Under the pieces are notes generated by a model that saw nothing but the letters and a program-made list of their open reading frames with translations, was not told where the DNA came from and ran no database searches. Positions 47,642 through 60,050 of a DNA stretch of 64,000 bases are shown here, one piece after another; within the stretch, counting starts at the first letter, position 1; every line of letters starts with the position of its first letter. The DNA lies in contig JAJQJQ010000022.1 in NCBI GenBank assembly GCA_028622995.1, positions 3,348,001-3,412,000 of the forward strand. The letters run 5' to 3'. The translations under genes were made by a program, and so were the position numbers. The stretch is from Panagrolaimus kolymaensis. Lineage: Eukaryota > Nematoda > Chromadorea > Rhabditida > Panagrolaimidae.

Positions 47642-49180
47642 TATTATTATGTTTGCTTTAATTGACAAAGCAATGAATTTTTATGTTAAAAGCCTTATAT
47701 TTTATACTTATTTTTTATTGCTATCAAAAAGAAAGAGGAAGGCAAAAAGTTTTTGGTGTTGATCATATTGCGGATCTAGAAAACTCTCTGCGTCACGTAA
47801 TAATGGGACCTTTTAATTGACGGAAAACAACTATGATAACACAATCACACTTTATGTGCCTACTCTAATTACTTTTTGTTTCCACAATATTTATCATTAA
47901 ATTTATTTTCCTCATAGATTCATGTACATTTTGATTGTTGATAGCGAATAAAAATAAGCACATGAACCACCTCTCTTTTTAAATCCTTGTATGTGATTTT
48001 CAAAAAAAAAGTGAAGAACAAAAAGTTGAATAGGAAATATGTTTTTCTTTCTTTAATTTTTGGACATCGGAAGTACCATATTGCAGTTAAAAAAGAAAAC
48101 ATAAAGCACTTTTATCTTACGAAAAGCAGTGTCTTGCTTTGGATCAATTAAACCACAATAATAGTTAATTAATATAAACAAACAAACTATGTTGAATAAT
48201 ATATAGCGATCCAAAATTTTGGATAATCTTTTTATCACAAAAATTTAGATTTTACTGTTTTTTGTTTAATTAAAATTAGGCGATGTTTTAGAGAAGATAA
48301 AACGATAAAGACAATAACAAGCAATAGTATTTTCATGTTGATGCATATTTTATTTTACACCAAAAATCTTTCAACGTTTTAGTACTTTGAGGAAAAAACT
48401 AATTTTTTGTGATGTTTTTTTTTCTTACGTTTTTTACATCGTTTTGATAAAAAGTTTCCAATAGACAGATTTCATTCTTCTTTTTTTCGCACAAACATGC
48501 AAGTTTATCAACAACAAAAATATTTTTGCAACAGTAAAAATGAAATGATTCATACTTTTGAAATATACATAATAAATTTTAAAAAAAGGGATAGTCTGGA
48601 AAGATCTCGATCGGGTTACTGTAAAATAGATAAAACAAAAAAGCTCTTCTCTTTCGCCCGCCGCGCGCTCCTTTTTGTTGAGTGCCGCATTTTTGAAGTG
48701 CCCTAATTGTCATTCAATCATTTTTCATCATTTTTTTTCAAAGCCTTTGAAAATTATCAAATCAGCTATTTTTTAACTTATATTTTTTTATTTACTTTTA
48801 CTTTTTTACTAACTTAACTTATCATATATGATTTATCTGGGGTTTTAAAACGAATACAACGTCCAAAAAGTTCACAAAAAATGCATATATAATTTTGTAC
48901 AATTACAGGAAGAAACAATAAAAAACTGTTACACACACATTTTCATAAATATTTCAAACTTGTGATTTTCAAAAACTTAATCATATTTTCTGAATACATA
49001 ACAACCATTCAGCTGGGCTTCTTATTCCTTTACAATTTTTTATTCTAATAATTTTATGTTAATGTCTTCAAGAACCAAAAAAATTCGAAACGTATACTTT
49101 ACTTTTAACGTGTTTTGGGTGCGTGCTTTTATCGAATCTTTTTAATTAACGTATATGATTTTATAGGAACTGTTCTAAAT
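47642..49180. other. 1.5-kb intergenic region
   Basis: Divergent upstream regions of the saposin gene (-) and the mut-7-like gene (+). AT-rich, with a small GC-richer patch at about 48655-48675 (CGCCCGCCGCGCGCTCC). No gene is supported. Confidence 0.5.
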
Positions 49181-51579
49181 ATGACTGATGCATATTCATC
49201 GAAGGATTTTGCACATGCAATAAAAGCAGCTATCAACAATCCAACCATGTTTAGTAAAAGAAAAGAACTGGGTGAACTGATTTTTAAATATATTCCAAAA
49301 GAACGTCTACCTGAATATTTTATTGGGCTTATTAAACATGTTGCTGAAAATCCAAATTATTGTATACTCAAAGTCAAAAATGATATGACTCTTCTACCAC
49401 TTTTGGTTCAGGTTTGTAGTTTTTAAGCTTTTAATTTTAGAGTAAAATGGTGTTAATTTTCTAGGCTTTTTTTGCATGGTTATTAAGCTTAAAATATTCA
49501 AAGCCGAAGAAGAATGGAAAAACTGATCCGATAAAAGAAGCTGAAGAAGTCGAAGAAATGATAGCAGCGGTTGAAGATACCGAAAGCGTTGATGAAGCGT
49601 CTCCTTCAAAGATGTATCCGGTATATAATTTTCAAAATGAGGTCTTTATTTTCATTTCCATCTTTAGAATGCTGTCAATTTCACTGATGATGATAAAAAT
49701 GATATAATCAAAACTTTGGCAGCAATTGAATTTCCACCAGCCAATAAAGTTTTGCATTTGGCAATAAAAGCTATGGATGTTCCTCCTGAAATTGTGGTCA
49801 ACACTGTTAGAGATCTGGCTGCTCAAGGAAAAGCTGCTTTTTCATCTTTACTCATTGTATTAAGTGAACCTATTCTCAACAAACTTCCATTATGGCCTGA
49901 ATTACTAAATCAATGTCTTCTTCTTGGCAAAACCTTTTTTGTCACTGCAACGCAAGTTGAATCTTTTGCAGCTCCTCTCTCCGAAAGCGAGCGCAAAGTC
50001 GTTCGCGATAATCTCAATTGTGCTGAACAGTGGGCTTGCAGAGCGAGTGTTTATGCTGAAGCTTTTGAAAAATTGACTCATCGTAAAGTTACTGATGCTC
50101 CTCCATTTGATGTCTTCAGAAATCACATTATCACAGTAATGGATGATTTAAAGCATAGTTTGTTTTATTTTACTTTTTACTATAAATCGATTTCTAATTA
50201 TGTGTCTTTTTTTTTTAGAAAATCGGGGGAAAACCGCTGTTGATCCTCAAGCTGCTATGGGTGTAATACGTCAAACCGCACTGAAAAGATACAAAAAGAA
50301 TGAAGTCAACAATGAACAGCTTTTGGACTTAATATTTTGCGTTGTCAAGCATCAGCCTACTCTTAAAAATTATGTTGTAAAACTCATTGAAAAAACTTAT
50401 GGTGATGTTGGATTGGCTTCAAAAATAAAACAGCTTGATTTCCGCAACATGAAACTTAATATGTTAGTTATTTTTTGTGTATGCGTTTTAAAAAATCTTT
50501 TTTTTAGCAACTTTGCCGATGCTGATATTTATGAAGTTCGAGATAAATACTTATCGATTCCAAACCGAGCTAAAGTCAATTCAGTTAATAAAATTCAACA
50601 TTTGAAACTTGTTCTTCATGATTTGGAAGCAGTCGCTAATTCAGAATATCCTTATGTTGGTCTCGATGCTGAATGGAGCCCTTATCTTGCTAAACCGAGG
50701 TGAGTTATCCTTGTTATTTACTTATTTTAATTAACGATTTCTTCAGAGCTTCCATTTTGCAATTGGCACTTCAATCTGTAATTTACATCATAGATATAGA
50801 TGCTTTAGTGGGTGAAAAAGAACTTTCCGAATTCTTCGACAAACTCTTTGGAAATGACAAAATATGTAAAATTGGTTTCCGATTCAGTGAAGATTTGACT
50901 CAACTTCGTGGTTGTGCTCCACATTGTCTCAGCCTTTATGAACCAAAGAATTTGATATGTGTACAAACTTTATTTTTTGATGTAAGCTTTTTTATTTTTG
51001 TTTTTGGTTAATGATTATATTTGTTTAGCTAATCAAACTTTGTCACAAAAACTTTGGAAATGAATTGGATGGGCTCTTAGTTCCTTCAGAGGAACCCTTT
51101 GTTGCTAATCCTGAAATTGTCACGCTTGAAGATGAATTAGCTGATCCTGATTTTGATGAAACTGACATCATACGGACTCGTGAAAAGTTGGGTCTTTTGC
51201 TTGAGGGATACAAAGAGAGAGATCGAATTCGAAAAACTGAACAAGAAAATGATATTGCTTTAAACCAAATTAAATATATGGGTCTTGCATCAGTATGTGC
51301 ACGTGTACTTGGTAAAAAGCTCGATAAAAGTGAACAATGCTCTGCATGGGATAGACGACCTCTAAGAAAAACTCAAGTTTGTTTCTTTATTTACTCTTAT
51401 AATATAAAACTTATAATTCATTTCAGTTACGGTATGCTGCGCTCGATGCTTATTGTATTTTAATGATAATTGACAAGTTTAATGAATTTTGTAAATTGAA
51501 AAATGTTGATATCAAACCGTTAATTGCCAAACAACCTTCACTTCGAACTTCATTGCCACTTTTCTTCTCAATTGCATAA
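49181..51579 (+). CDS. mut-7: MUT-7/EXD3-type DEDDy 3'-5' exonuclease
   Basis: Eight exons, 49181-49411, 49465-49620, 49668-50157, 50219-50462, 50508-50699, 50747-50981, 51029-51376 and 51427-51579, encode 682 aa. ATG 49181 lies 16 bases after a TTTTATAG acceptor. The N-terminal half is helical, with an acidic stretch (KEAEEVEEMIAAVEDTE). The exonuclease domain has Exo I YVGLDAEW, Exo II around ICKIGFRFSEDL and Exo III RYAALDAY, so all DEDDy catalytic residues are present. Family members are C. elegans MUT-7 (mutator complex, transposon silencing and RNAi) and fly Nibbler (miRNA/piRNA trimming). Nematodes have a second paralogue, so the symbol is tentative. It is tail-to-tail with the exostosin gene; the stops are 50 bases apart. 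Confidence 0.88.
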
Positions 51580-51629
51580 CTGTGATAAAATAAAATGTTT
51601 AAAAAATTGATTTATTGTTTGTGTTTTTT

Positions 51630-53493
51630 TTACAAAGGGCAAGAAACCCATGAAAGATTACTCGTTTTTAATGGTTCAGTAAGAGAGAAGCATGATTTAT
51701 ATGGGATTAATTGTACCCGATTATTTGGTAGAAGGCTAGTATGATAAAATATTGGACATTGATGCTTTTCAGAACATTCTGTCGAGATCAAATACGATGC
51801 CCTTTGAGGAAAGGCAGAAGCAATAGCAAAACCCGTATTAATAATATTTTCATCGAAGTTAATAGAAGAATAAGAACTATCAACGATGAGAGCAAGGCAG
51901 TAAGGATCATAATCATGAAGGATGAATGGTAATTCCTCAATAGAAGAAACTTGAAGGACTTCAATTTGGATAGGATTTGATGGAACAACATATTCTAAAA
52001 AATCACGGTATTTCATGAATTAAAAATTTAATAACAAACCTTGAAAAATATGTAGAATATCCATCTCTGTTATGAGTAATATCGCTGTGGCATTAGTTTT
52101 GGTATAAAGGAAATATCGTAACATCCATTTAAGTTTTTCTTCTGATGTTGCTTTTTGATGAGAAATAGCAATAATAAAATAATCTGAAGCATAAATGTAT
52201 GGCTTTTGAAGAGGTGGTGAATTTGGTGAATATAATTCAGCAAGTGGTTGAACTTTTGTTGGAATAATTCTTTGTTCCAATAATGCTAAGGCTGAATTGA
52301 TGACGGATGGGAATAATTCGAAATGCTGAAGAAAAACAGTTTTGAACAAGCTTTTCATTTTTATAATTTCATTTTGTTCCATTTTCTGTAATGACTCAAC
52401 CATGAATTCAGAATTTTTGGGTGAAAATGTAAATGAAATTAACGACCAATCAATTAATCCGGCGAATGGTTTAACAATCAAATCAGAAGCAAATACAGGA
52501 ATTGAGCCCAATTGAAGAGTATGCACGAGAATGTGATCAAATCCAATTACATCTTCGCTAATTATCACAAAATCAGCGGACTAAAATTTTTAATTGTAAA
52601 GAGCCAAAATGAAATAGGTGATTTACTTTTATGGCGACATCATAATCAATTTCTTTACCATCAATGCAAGTTGTATCCTTTAAGCATTTAGAAAGAATTT
52701 TTACATTATTATTTAATGCTTGTAACTTATTCGTGAAGCCATTAAAATTTTGAGATCCAAAAGGTAATGGTAATAAAATAATAGAGTCAATGTTCCATGC
52801 TTTGTTGTTAGTCGTGTACTTATGAAATAATTTCGCTGGAATGGATACATCAAAATAACGTCGAAAGTTTGGCTCCAAATGCAAAGAACTGAAAATAAAC
52901 ACGTAAAACATTTTTTTCAACAGTAGTTTTACCTAATAACAATCGCATCACCAAAATTTGATAGAGATCCAAAAAGGTTAAATACAACAAAATTTGGTTT
53001 TGATGGAAAAACACTCGCAGCTGAATCAAGAGATCGACTTAGATGTGATGGGCTAATAAATCGATTTGTGGATAAAGTGTCGATTCCTGGAATGATCAAG
53101 CAAGCTTCTTCAAAGCTTTCCACCGAATGTCGGCTAGATTGAACAGTATTTCTCAATTCTAAAAAGTCCTCTGAAGGTTCTGGATTTTGTCGATTTCCTT
53201 CCTAAAAAATAAGTGGGATTCAAAAGAGGTACACACTTTTATGAGCTCACTTCATCGATGACTATTAATAATGGTTGAACATAAATGGATAAACTATTAG
53301 TGCCACCAACACACCTTTTCAAATCCAAACAAGTATGAATTGTGCATAGTTTTGATCCGCTATTAATTGTAAATTTTGATGACACCGGTATCACTAATTC
53401 TTCATTGTTAGTTGGTTCCAAAATTTTGTAAAAAATAATAAGAATAAAAATACTAAGCAACAAATAAGTTGCTCTTCTACGAAACATAACCAT
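51630..53493 (-). CDS. rib-1: exostosin family (EXT1/RIB-1-like) heparan sulfate polymerase
   Basis: Five exons: 53493-53251, 53201-52933, 52888-52627, 52580-52040 and 51994-51630, giving 559 aa. MVMFRRR followed by a hydrophobic run (residues 8-24) is a type II Golgi anchor as in EXT1. An in-frame ATG at 53574 would add 27 residues. The exostosin (GT47) region shows CTIHTCLDLKRC, FVVFNLFGS, RRYFDVSIP and LVHTLQLGSIPVFASD. After about residue 420 there is only a short region reminiscent of the start of the EXT GT64 domain (YASDYFIIAISHQ), so the second catalytic domain looks truncated; C. elegans RIB-1 also lacks it. The partner would be a RIB-2-type EXTL3 elsewhere. It sits just downstream of chch-3 on the same strand. 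Confidence 0.82.
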
Positions 53494-53645
53494 CCATTGA
53501 GCTTCAATAGTACAAACATAATGGGAGTAATTTAAAAGCAATAGTGTATGAAAATAAATGAGATCAAAACTCATGAGGAAAAAAACAAAAATACAAAAAA
53601 TAACATTTTTATTAATCCTATTTACCCCTATAATACTATACACGG

Positions 53646-53676
53646 TCTAAATAAAAAAGATAATAAATTCTTTATT
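53646..53676 (-). promoter_or_regulatory. possible intercistronic poly(A)/trans-splice region
   Basis: On the minus strand an AATAAA signal (53676-53671) lies 26 bases after the chch-3 stop. A pyrimidine-rich TTTTTTATTTAG acceptor then ends at 53647, before the exostosin leader. This arrangement is what a nematode operon junction with downstream trans-splicing looks like. It could equally be the chance proximity of two independent genes. Confidence 0.4.
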
Positions 53677-53701
53677 AATCAATGACAAATAAAATCAAGA
53701 C

Positions 53702-54408
53702 CTAATTTGCTTTATTACTTAAAACTTGATTACGGAAGTTAACGATACATTCATCATAAGGAGCTTTGAGTGATTTGCAATTGAGCACTTTTCCTTTATT
53801 CTTTGCTAAGCATTCCATAAGATCCTAAAAATAAAGAGTAAATTAATAATGGCAGCAACATCAATAAAATCTTACCTTTTCATTATCAGCACAGGCATTT
53901 TCACGTTGATAACTGAAGAATTGCTTTTCAACGCGTTGTACAGTTTCTTCAAAAACGCGTTTCTTTTCTTCAACATCATCCAATGTTTCCGATGGAGCAT
54001 GATGATGCTTTCCACCAGTAGCAAAACGATTTTGAAGAGCAGTTAAATTTTGCATTTGATCTCGAAGTCTTGCGTTTGCTTCTCGTTCTTTCTGAAGTTC
54101 AGCACTAAAAAAATCATGGTTAAATTTATTCGAAAAATATTTTAATAGTGAAACTCACGTTAAATTTTGAATATCTTTATCATTTGAAGGTGAAGACGCA
54201 TTGACTCGTCGAACCTGGAAAAGAATTTGATTAAGAATCATAGTATGCCGTTGTCTGTTTTTGTTAATAAATAAAATCATACAACTTCATCGGAGACACC
54301 AACATTTTTATAAGCATCAGGAATTTGAGATCGTTCAATTCGCATCACTCGAGGTTGATCATTTTCTTCAGCAGTAGCAGCAGCAGGTCTGCTTTCACCA
54401 GCACCCAT
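53702..54408 (-). CDS. chch-3: MICOS subunit MIC19 (CHCHD3/6)
   Basis: Four exons: 54408-54283, 54214-54159, 54104-53876 and 53824-53702, giving 177 aa. The N-terminus MGAGESR is an N-myristoylation context, as in MIC19. A coiled-coil stretch at about 62-130 (ELQKEREANARLRDQMQNL; DDVEEKKRVFEETVQRVEK) precedes the C-terminal CHCH domain with a complete twin Cx9C: CADNEKDLMEC and CKSLKAPYDEC. The protein sits in the mitochondrial intermembrane space and helps hold cristae junctions through the MICOS complex. It is divergent from HSPBP1 (286 bases apart) and may be the first gene of an operon with the exostosin gene. Confidence 0.94.
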
Positions 54409-54694
54409 ATTTTGATTTATGAAGATTTAATAAAATTATGCGGAATAAAAAAGTGCTATTGCGAAGAAGAAAAGATTGTAAAAATTTGAACAACAAAAAA
54501 GCAATCGGCAATTTAGCATAAATTTATTCGCGATGAGAAACGCTTTCACATGTGAAGAAAAAAAAGTGAAAGTTTGAAATAGCAAAGAACCATCTTTATG
54601 ATTCGAGAAACTTTTTTTCTTTCTGATTATAATTTAGAAAATAAAATTCTCCGTTAATATTTTATTATTATAGTGTTAGCATCCAGTAATAATA

Positions 54695-55609
54695 ATGTCG
54701 AATCAAAGCCTGGTGCCTTCAACCAATAACTCTACGGTACGTTTTTATAAAATTTTTCAAACTTTTTTGATTCTTTAATTTCAGGTTCCTCAAATTGCTG
54801 CTCCATTTGATCATTCCAACTTAATGAATAAACTGAAAAATACATATGATCATGTCGTTCAACTTTGTGAAGATACTGAAAATGACAGAGACGCTGCTGA
54901 ATCCGAACTGATCACTATTGCTGATAACCTTCAAGATGTCTCTGATTTTTATAATGGGAGTTTAACATTTTGTCAAATGGGAGGTTTGAAATGTATTAAA
55001 GCTGCATTAGTATGTTCTCTTTTTTCCTGCAATTATGTTTATCTTTACAATTTTTTTCTTATAGAATTATTCTTCATATGCTGTCAAATCAAGTTATCTC
55101 GATGTTCTTGTTACCATTAGTCAAAACAATGAAGAAGTTCAAAATTTTATTTATAAAAACTCCAAATTTATTCAAGAATTTGCAAACAGTGTAGAAAAGG
55201 ATAATATTGCAAGTGTAAGTGCTATTTTATCGAGGCTCTGTTACATCATACTTTTCAGATTTATCGAACTAGACTTCTTTCTGCTTTATCAGCACTTATT
55301 AGAGGAAATGCTGAAGGGAAAAGGTATTATTACTTCTTATTACGTTCGTTTATGTACTATTTTAGACTGTTCTTTGACGTTCACAATGGTATTGAAACTC
55401 TTCAATTCACATTCAATGATGCTTTCGTTCAAGGTGATTCTCGAGTCGCAAATAAAGCTGCTATTGTCGCTTTTCATTTCTTTAAAGATAATTCTGAAAA
55501 TACTGAAAGACAAGATGCTCTTCGAAATCTTGTTACTCTAATTCGTGCAAAAATGATGTCGCAAGCTGACAAGTATGAAGAATCGATTGAATATACCAGT
55601 GATCTCTAA
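54695..55609 (+). CDS. Hsp70-binding protein 1 (Fes1/HspBP1 nucleotide exchange factor)
   Basis: Five exons, 54695-54736, 54785-55009, 55065-55214, 55259-55323 and 55366-55609, encode 241 aa. After a short Asn/Ser-rich start (MSNQSLVPSTNNST) the protein is helical with armadillo-like repeats: DAAESELITIADNLQDVSDF, MGGLKCIKAAL, YLDVLVTISQNNEEVQNF, RLLSALSALIRGN and KAAIVAFHFFKD. This is the pattern of cytosolic HspBP1/Fes1, which opens the Hsp70 nucleotide-binding domain to release ADP. It is slightly shorter than vertebrate HSPBP1. A TAAATAAATG poly(A)-type signal lies at about 55686. Confidence 0.88.
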
Positions 55610-55837
55610 ACCTTTTCATTGTAAATTTCGTTTATTTAATGTTGCTTTTCTGTAAAAAGAAATTTATTTTTATGTTAAAAATTTTAAATAAATGTGTTAC
55701 AAATATTTGCCTTGAGCTAACATTTTTATGAATCAACCATTTTTTCTTTTCAAATGTCCGAAAAAAAATCGTAAAATTTTTGGTGGTTTTATACCCGTCA
55801 ATTTCTTTTGCTGTTATTCACTTTCTTGAGTTTAACG

Positions 55838-56449
55838 ATGCGGTTCTCAGCCATCATCACCTGTGTGATTTTACTTATTTTTTGTATTATTTTGGCCGAA
55901 GCTAAACGCAATGCAAATCAAAAGCTAAAAATTTGTTGCGCTCGACAAAAAAATGCTGATAAATCTTGTAAACGAAAATTTTGTGATTTTGATCATTTTT
56001 CTCAGGATAATGTAAGTTTGTTTTAAAGATGCTTAAACTTTAGCAATTTCGAGGAAAATTTAGGTCTTGAATTTTTTGAATACTTGCACACCTAAAGGAA
56101 GTACAGTACAAGACATGTGGAATTGTGCTAACTCTAATCATGATCATACTGAATGTTGCAAGAAAAAGTAATATTTTTGAGTTTCATAATTGTTCGAGCA
56201 CATAAGTTAAAGTCTAATGCTGTAATTTAGTGAAAATCTTTGATGCAAAAGAATGATTTTGAATTTTTTTAAAGTTTTATTTAATTTTTTAGCAAAGTAA
56301 TTCGACCTTGTATGCAATATTGTAAAGGAACAGAAAAGCCTCCAACCGATTACCTGAAACATTTATTCTGTCTTCAAGCTTTCAATCCCATTCGAAATTG
56401 CTTCCGTGAATATCTTGAAAAAAGTCCAAATATTTTTGGTGATGAATAA
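55838..56449 (+). CDS. secreted DB-module protein
   Basis: Three exons, 55838-56011, 56064-56167 and 56293-56449, encode 144 aa. A strong signal peptide (MRFSAIITCVILLIFCIILA, then EAKR) is followed by a cysteine-rich module with CCARQKNADKSCKRKFCDF, LNTCTPKG, MWNCAN, ECCKKK, CMQYC and FCLQAFNPIRNCFREY. That is the nematode DB (domain of unknown function) cysteine pattern, starting with CC and ending with an aromatic-rich tail. Function is unknown; the family is extracellular and expanded in nematodes. The stop is followed by TGCAAATTGC, and an AATAAA-type signal lies about 110 bases downstream. Confidence 0.88.
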
Positions 56450-59400
56450 ATGCAAATTGCAATTACAAAAAGTAAATGGATGGGTTTATTTTTTTATAAT
56501 TTTTTTTTATTTTTGGGTTTTTTTTGTAACATAAATTCATAAAGAAGGGGTTTTTCTTGAAATAAACAAATCAGCTTTACAAAAATTCAGATTACAGATT
56601 CCACATTGAAATAAAGAATATCTGACTCCACTGTTTTTTTAGTAAAATACAAATTTGTAACGCTTTCAATTATTTTGATTTTATTGCTTAATAAAGGTTA
56701 CAAATGTTTACAAAAGTAATTAAAATCTTATAAACCCTCGATCGAAGAAAAAAACGAGGAAAACCAAAAGTGATGGATATGATGAACTTCGATGATTCGT
56801 CTTCATCTTCTCTTCCTCATAAAATCATCGATTGTGTCTTTTTAAAAGAAGAAGTTGTTGCAAATCTTTTATGTATTATTTTATTATGACAAAAGCGACT
56901 CTGTCATATAATTTCTATCAAAAATAATTCATCACTTTTTTGCTTGTCTGGAATTTTTTTTATTGAAAAAAACTAACAATTGAATTTAAAAAATTCGGCG
57001 GAGTTCCACATATTTTTTTTGTTGCTGAAAAAAAATAATGTTCGAAAATTTTTTTGTTCGATCATTTGCGTTTCACTTTTTTGCAGCTTTAAAAAAACTT
57101 TGAAACTTTTTCATACCTTTTTTGTTTGTTTGTTTACAGTAAACTTTTCTTCCCCATTCTTTGATGGTCATCAACAAATCGTTTAAATTCAATCAAATTT
57201 TTAGCCTCCTACGTTACTTTTTTTGTTACAATTTTTTTGATTGCCCAAATTTAATTTGCATTTTTTTCTCATCAATTTGAGGCTATTAAATATTGGCCAT
57301 TTTTTCATCTTTTAATTTCCATTGATGGCGCCATTGACAGAGACGATACCTTTTTATTTTTTGCAATTTTTGTTTGTTTTGTTTCTAAACCAGTCTTGCA
57401 GCAGAAAACAAATGAATGTTGCATGATCGTTGTCTTCGCTAACAAATAAATAAATAAAGGTGAAATAAGAAGCGTGATTTTTTTTGATAAAAAAAAGCGA
57501 TGATGATATATCTATCTATCGTATGTCCTGATTCGTTCTTTTTTTTGTCATCTCGTTTTTAAGCCGGACTCAGTCAGTCATGGTTGAAAGAGGCCTCAAA
57601 ATTAGCCGAGATTTGAGAAAAATTGCTAAACGTTTTTTTAACTAGTTTTTTTTCTTCGTTTGTTTGCATCTGATGTTTGGAGATGGAGGCCCAAAATTTG
57701 TGTTATAAAATTCCATAAATGTTAATGAATTAATATCTAGCACACTAAATCATGACAGTTAATAGTCGAAGTAAAAGTGATAACGGTCATCGAAAGTCTT
57801 ATCAGGAAAAGATTTACAATAAAATTAAGAATTTAAATTTCAAATTGCTTGGAGTTTGTATGTTCTGTATCTTTTAAATATGTTTTACTATAATTTTTGG
57901 GGTATCACAAAAAGCTTTTTCATTATAAAAAATGGACTCTGAATGATCATTTTTTTGATTCTGGCTTCTCCAAATTTTTACTTTTCCATAACTTAATTTT
58001 TCCAAGTTTTCTGGACCATTCTTAGACATTCAGAGTCTACTGACCTTGAAACGAAAACTTTTATTCAAATTCCTTTCTATAATTTTACATCCATTTTTTA
58101 TTGTGCTTTGATTGTTGCCTAAAAAAGGCGATTATTCAATTTTGCCTTTTCTTTTTTTTCGATGACGACATTGACCAACAACTAGAATTCATTTTTCCAC
58201 ATCAAACTTTTTTGGCGATTTCGTGGTAATTTTCCACTTATTGCCGCTGCTTCTACGAATCAACTCGTTACTCATCAATTTTTTATATGGAAAAAAGCAA
58301 TTAGTCACCCACCTAGATTTGTCGAAGTCTGTCTTGGAAAAAATATAAAAAAGAAACAACAAAACTTTTTTTTCTTCAAAAAATCCTGTTACAAATTATT
58401 TTCGGAAAAAACTCTTCAAAAAATAAGTTTTTTTTCTTCGACGCCTTCACAAGGAAGCCGCCGTAAATAGACTTTGTTATTATTGGTCGCCTTTTTGTGG
58501 AATAAATAAGGGTCAAGGCTTACTGAAGTTGTGGTTGAACCACGGATTTATGGAGCTTTAGATTTTGATAAATCTTTCGAGATTCCGATTTAATATACTT
58601 TATCCTTCAAAAAGTTAAAGTTGAGTTTCCATTTTAAAAAAGAATTTATGTTTTTTTTGTTGCTATTTTTAGAATTGACACCTTTCTCAAATTCTTTACA
58701 AATCATATATTAAACCAGAACATCATGGAACAAAATGATGTGTTGTTTCTTTTTTCTAAAAATGCTACGCTTTTTAATCCTTTAAACGATCACTTTCACA
58801 TAAAAGTGAAATTCAAAGAAAAAAACACCTTTATGGCCTCCTCCCCTCCTTTATTAAGACTGGAGCCCATTTTTTGAGAGTTGTTCCTCTCTTTTTTTGT
58901 TCTTCAGAATCAAGCGTGGTGATTATTGTCTTTGTGCATGCTCTGTCGCGCAAGAATCCGCAATCAACGAACAACAGCATCAAAACGTAAAGAAAAAAGT
59001 GATTTCGTTTAGTTCTAGTATGTTTTTTTTATAAATGAATTTCTTTTGCTAAAGAAGGAGGGGAGGATAAGGAATGAAAGACCGGCTTTCGAGAAGATAG
59101 GCGGAGATAAATAAATATTATAGCCAGCAACGGCAAGCTTCTTAACAACAGATTCGGCTTCAAAAATGTCTCAGTTAAACGGAGAGAAATGGATGTGAAG
59201 ATATTTTCCCTCGATAAGCATTAAAAATCTCCTTCCTTTTTGATAAATGGAAAAAGCGTTTCGAATTCATGCCCTCAATATAAAGATGCTGATGTAGCTT
59301 ACTGCAAATGGATGGATGATGCTAATCCGGGAAAAGTTTTTTGATGGGCGCATAAAACAAATTTTAAAAAATGGATCGACATTTTTATGAGTGATCTTCT

Positions 59401-60050
59401 GATTTTATCTTGAATTCTGTTTTTTACGAGCCAAAAATATATAAAGAATCTTCCATTAATAAATTTTGTTTTATGAGTTTTCGTGACGTTAATCATCTTA
59501 GGTTGTTTTGTTTTTTGAAAAAAAAGGAAGTAATTTTATCTGTTTTTATTTTAAAGCCGTTGAGTGAAAATCCGCTGATGGCTTTCTAAAATTTTTTTCT
59601 CGATCATCATTGTATTGATACGTACATAAAATATTACAGTATGCAAGTTTTGTTCCTTCTTTAAATCAAAGATCACACATTTTTTTAAAACTAAATTCCA
59701 ATGATATGTTGACTTTCACCATATCCTTTTTTTTATCCTTCATCATTATGTAATTGTTTATCCAAGATTTCATCCCATATTTTATCATCTTTTTTTCTAA
59801 TGTTTTATCATTTTTTCACATTGTTTTTTTTGAATTCCTGTTAAATTTTTTTGGGGCATTTTACTGATAGGTATCAAAAAAATTGAGATTTCTTCCTATT
59901 TTTTTCTTTTTTTTTGGAAGATTTACTTCTTTTTTCTGAGATAATAGATCTTTTCGCTTTTTTAAATTCTATTTTCGCGGTAATTATCTCATTTCTCTTT
60001 TTTCACCATAATTATAAATAAAGCTTTCTATCTCTTCTTTTTAGGCGGAA
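56450..60050. other. 3.6-kb intergenic region
   Basis: The longest gene-free stretch. AT-rich, with many T-runs, short TATCTATCTATC repeats near 57511 and an 11-bp inverted repeat (GACTCTGAATG near 57935, CATTCAGAGTC near 58026) too weak to call a hairpin gene. It probably contains the promoter of the ShKT mucin-like gene. I see no supported coding exon or structured RNA. Confidence 0.5.

Noticed and set aside
57930..58035. 11-bp inverted repeat considered as a pre-miRNA hairpin
   Set aside because: The intervening 80 bases do not pair convincingly, so the stem is too short for a miRNA precursor.
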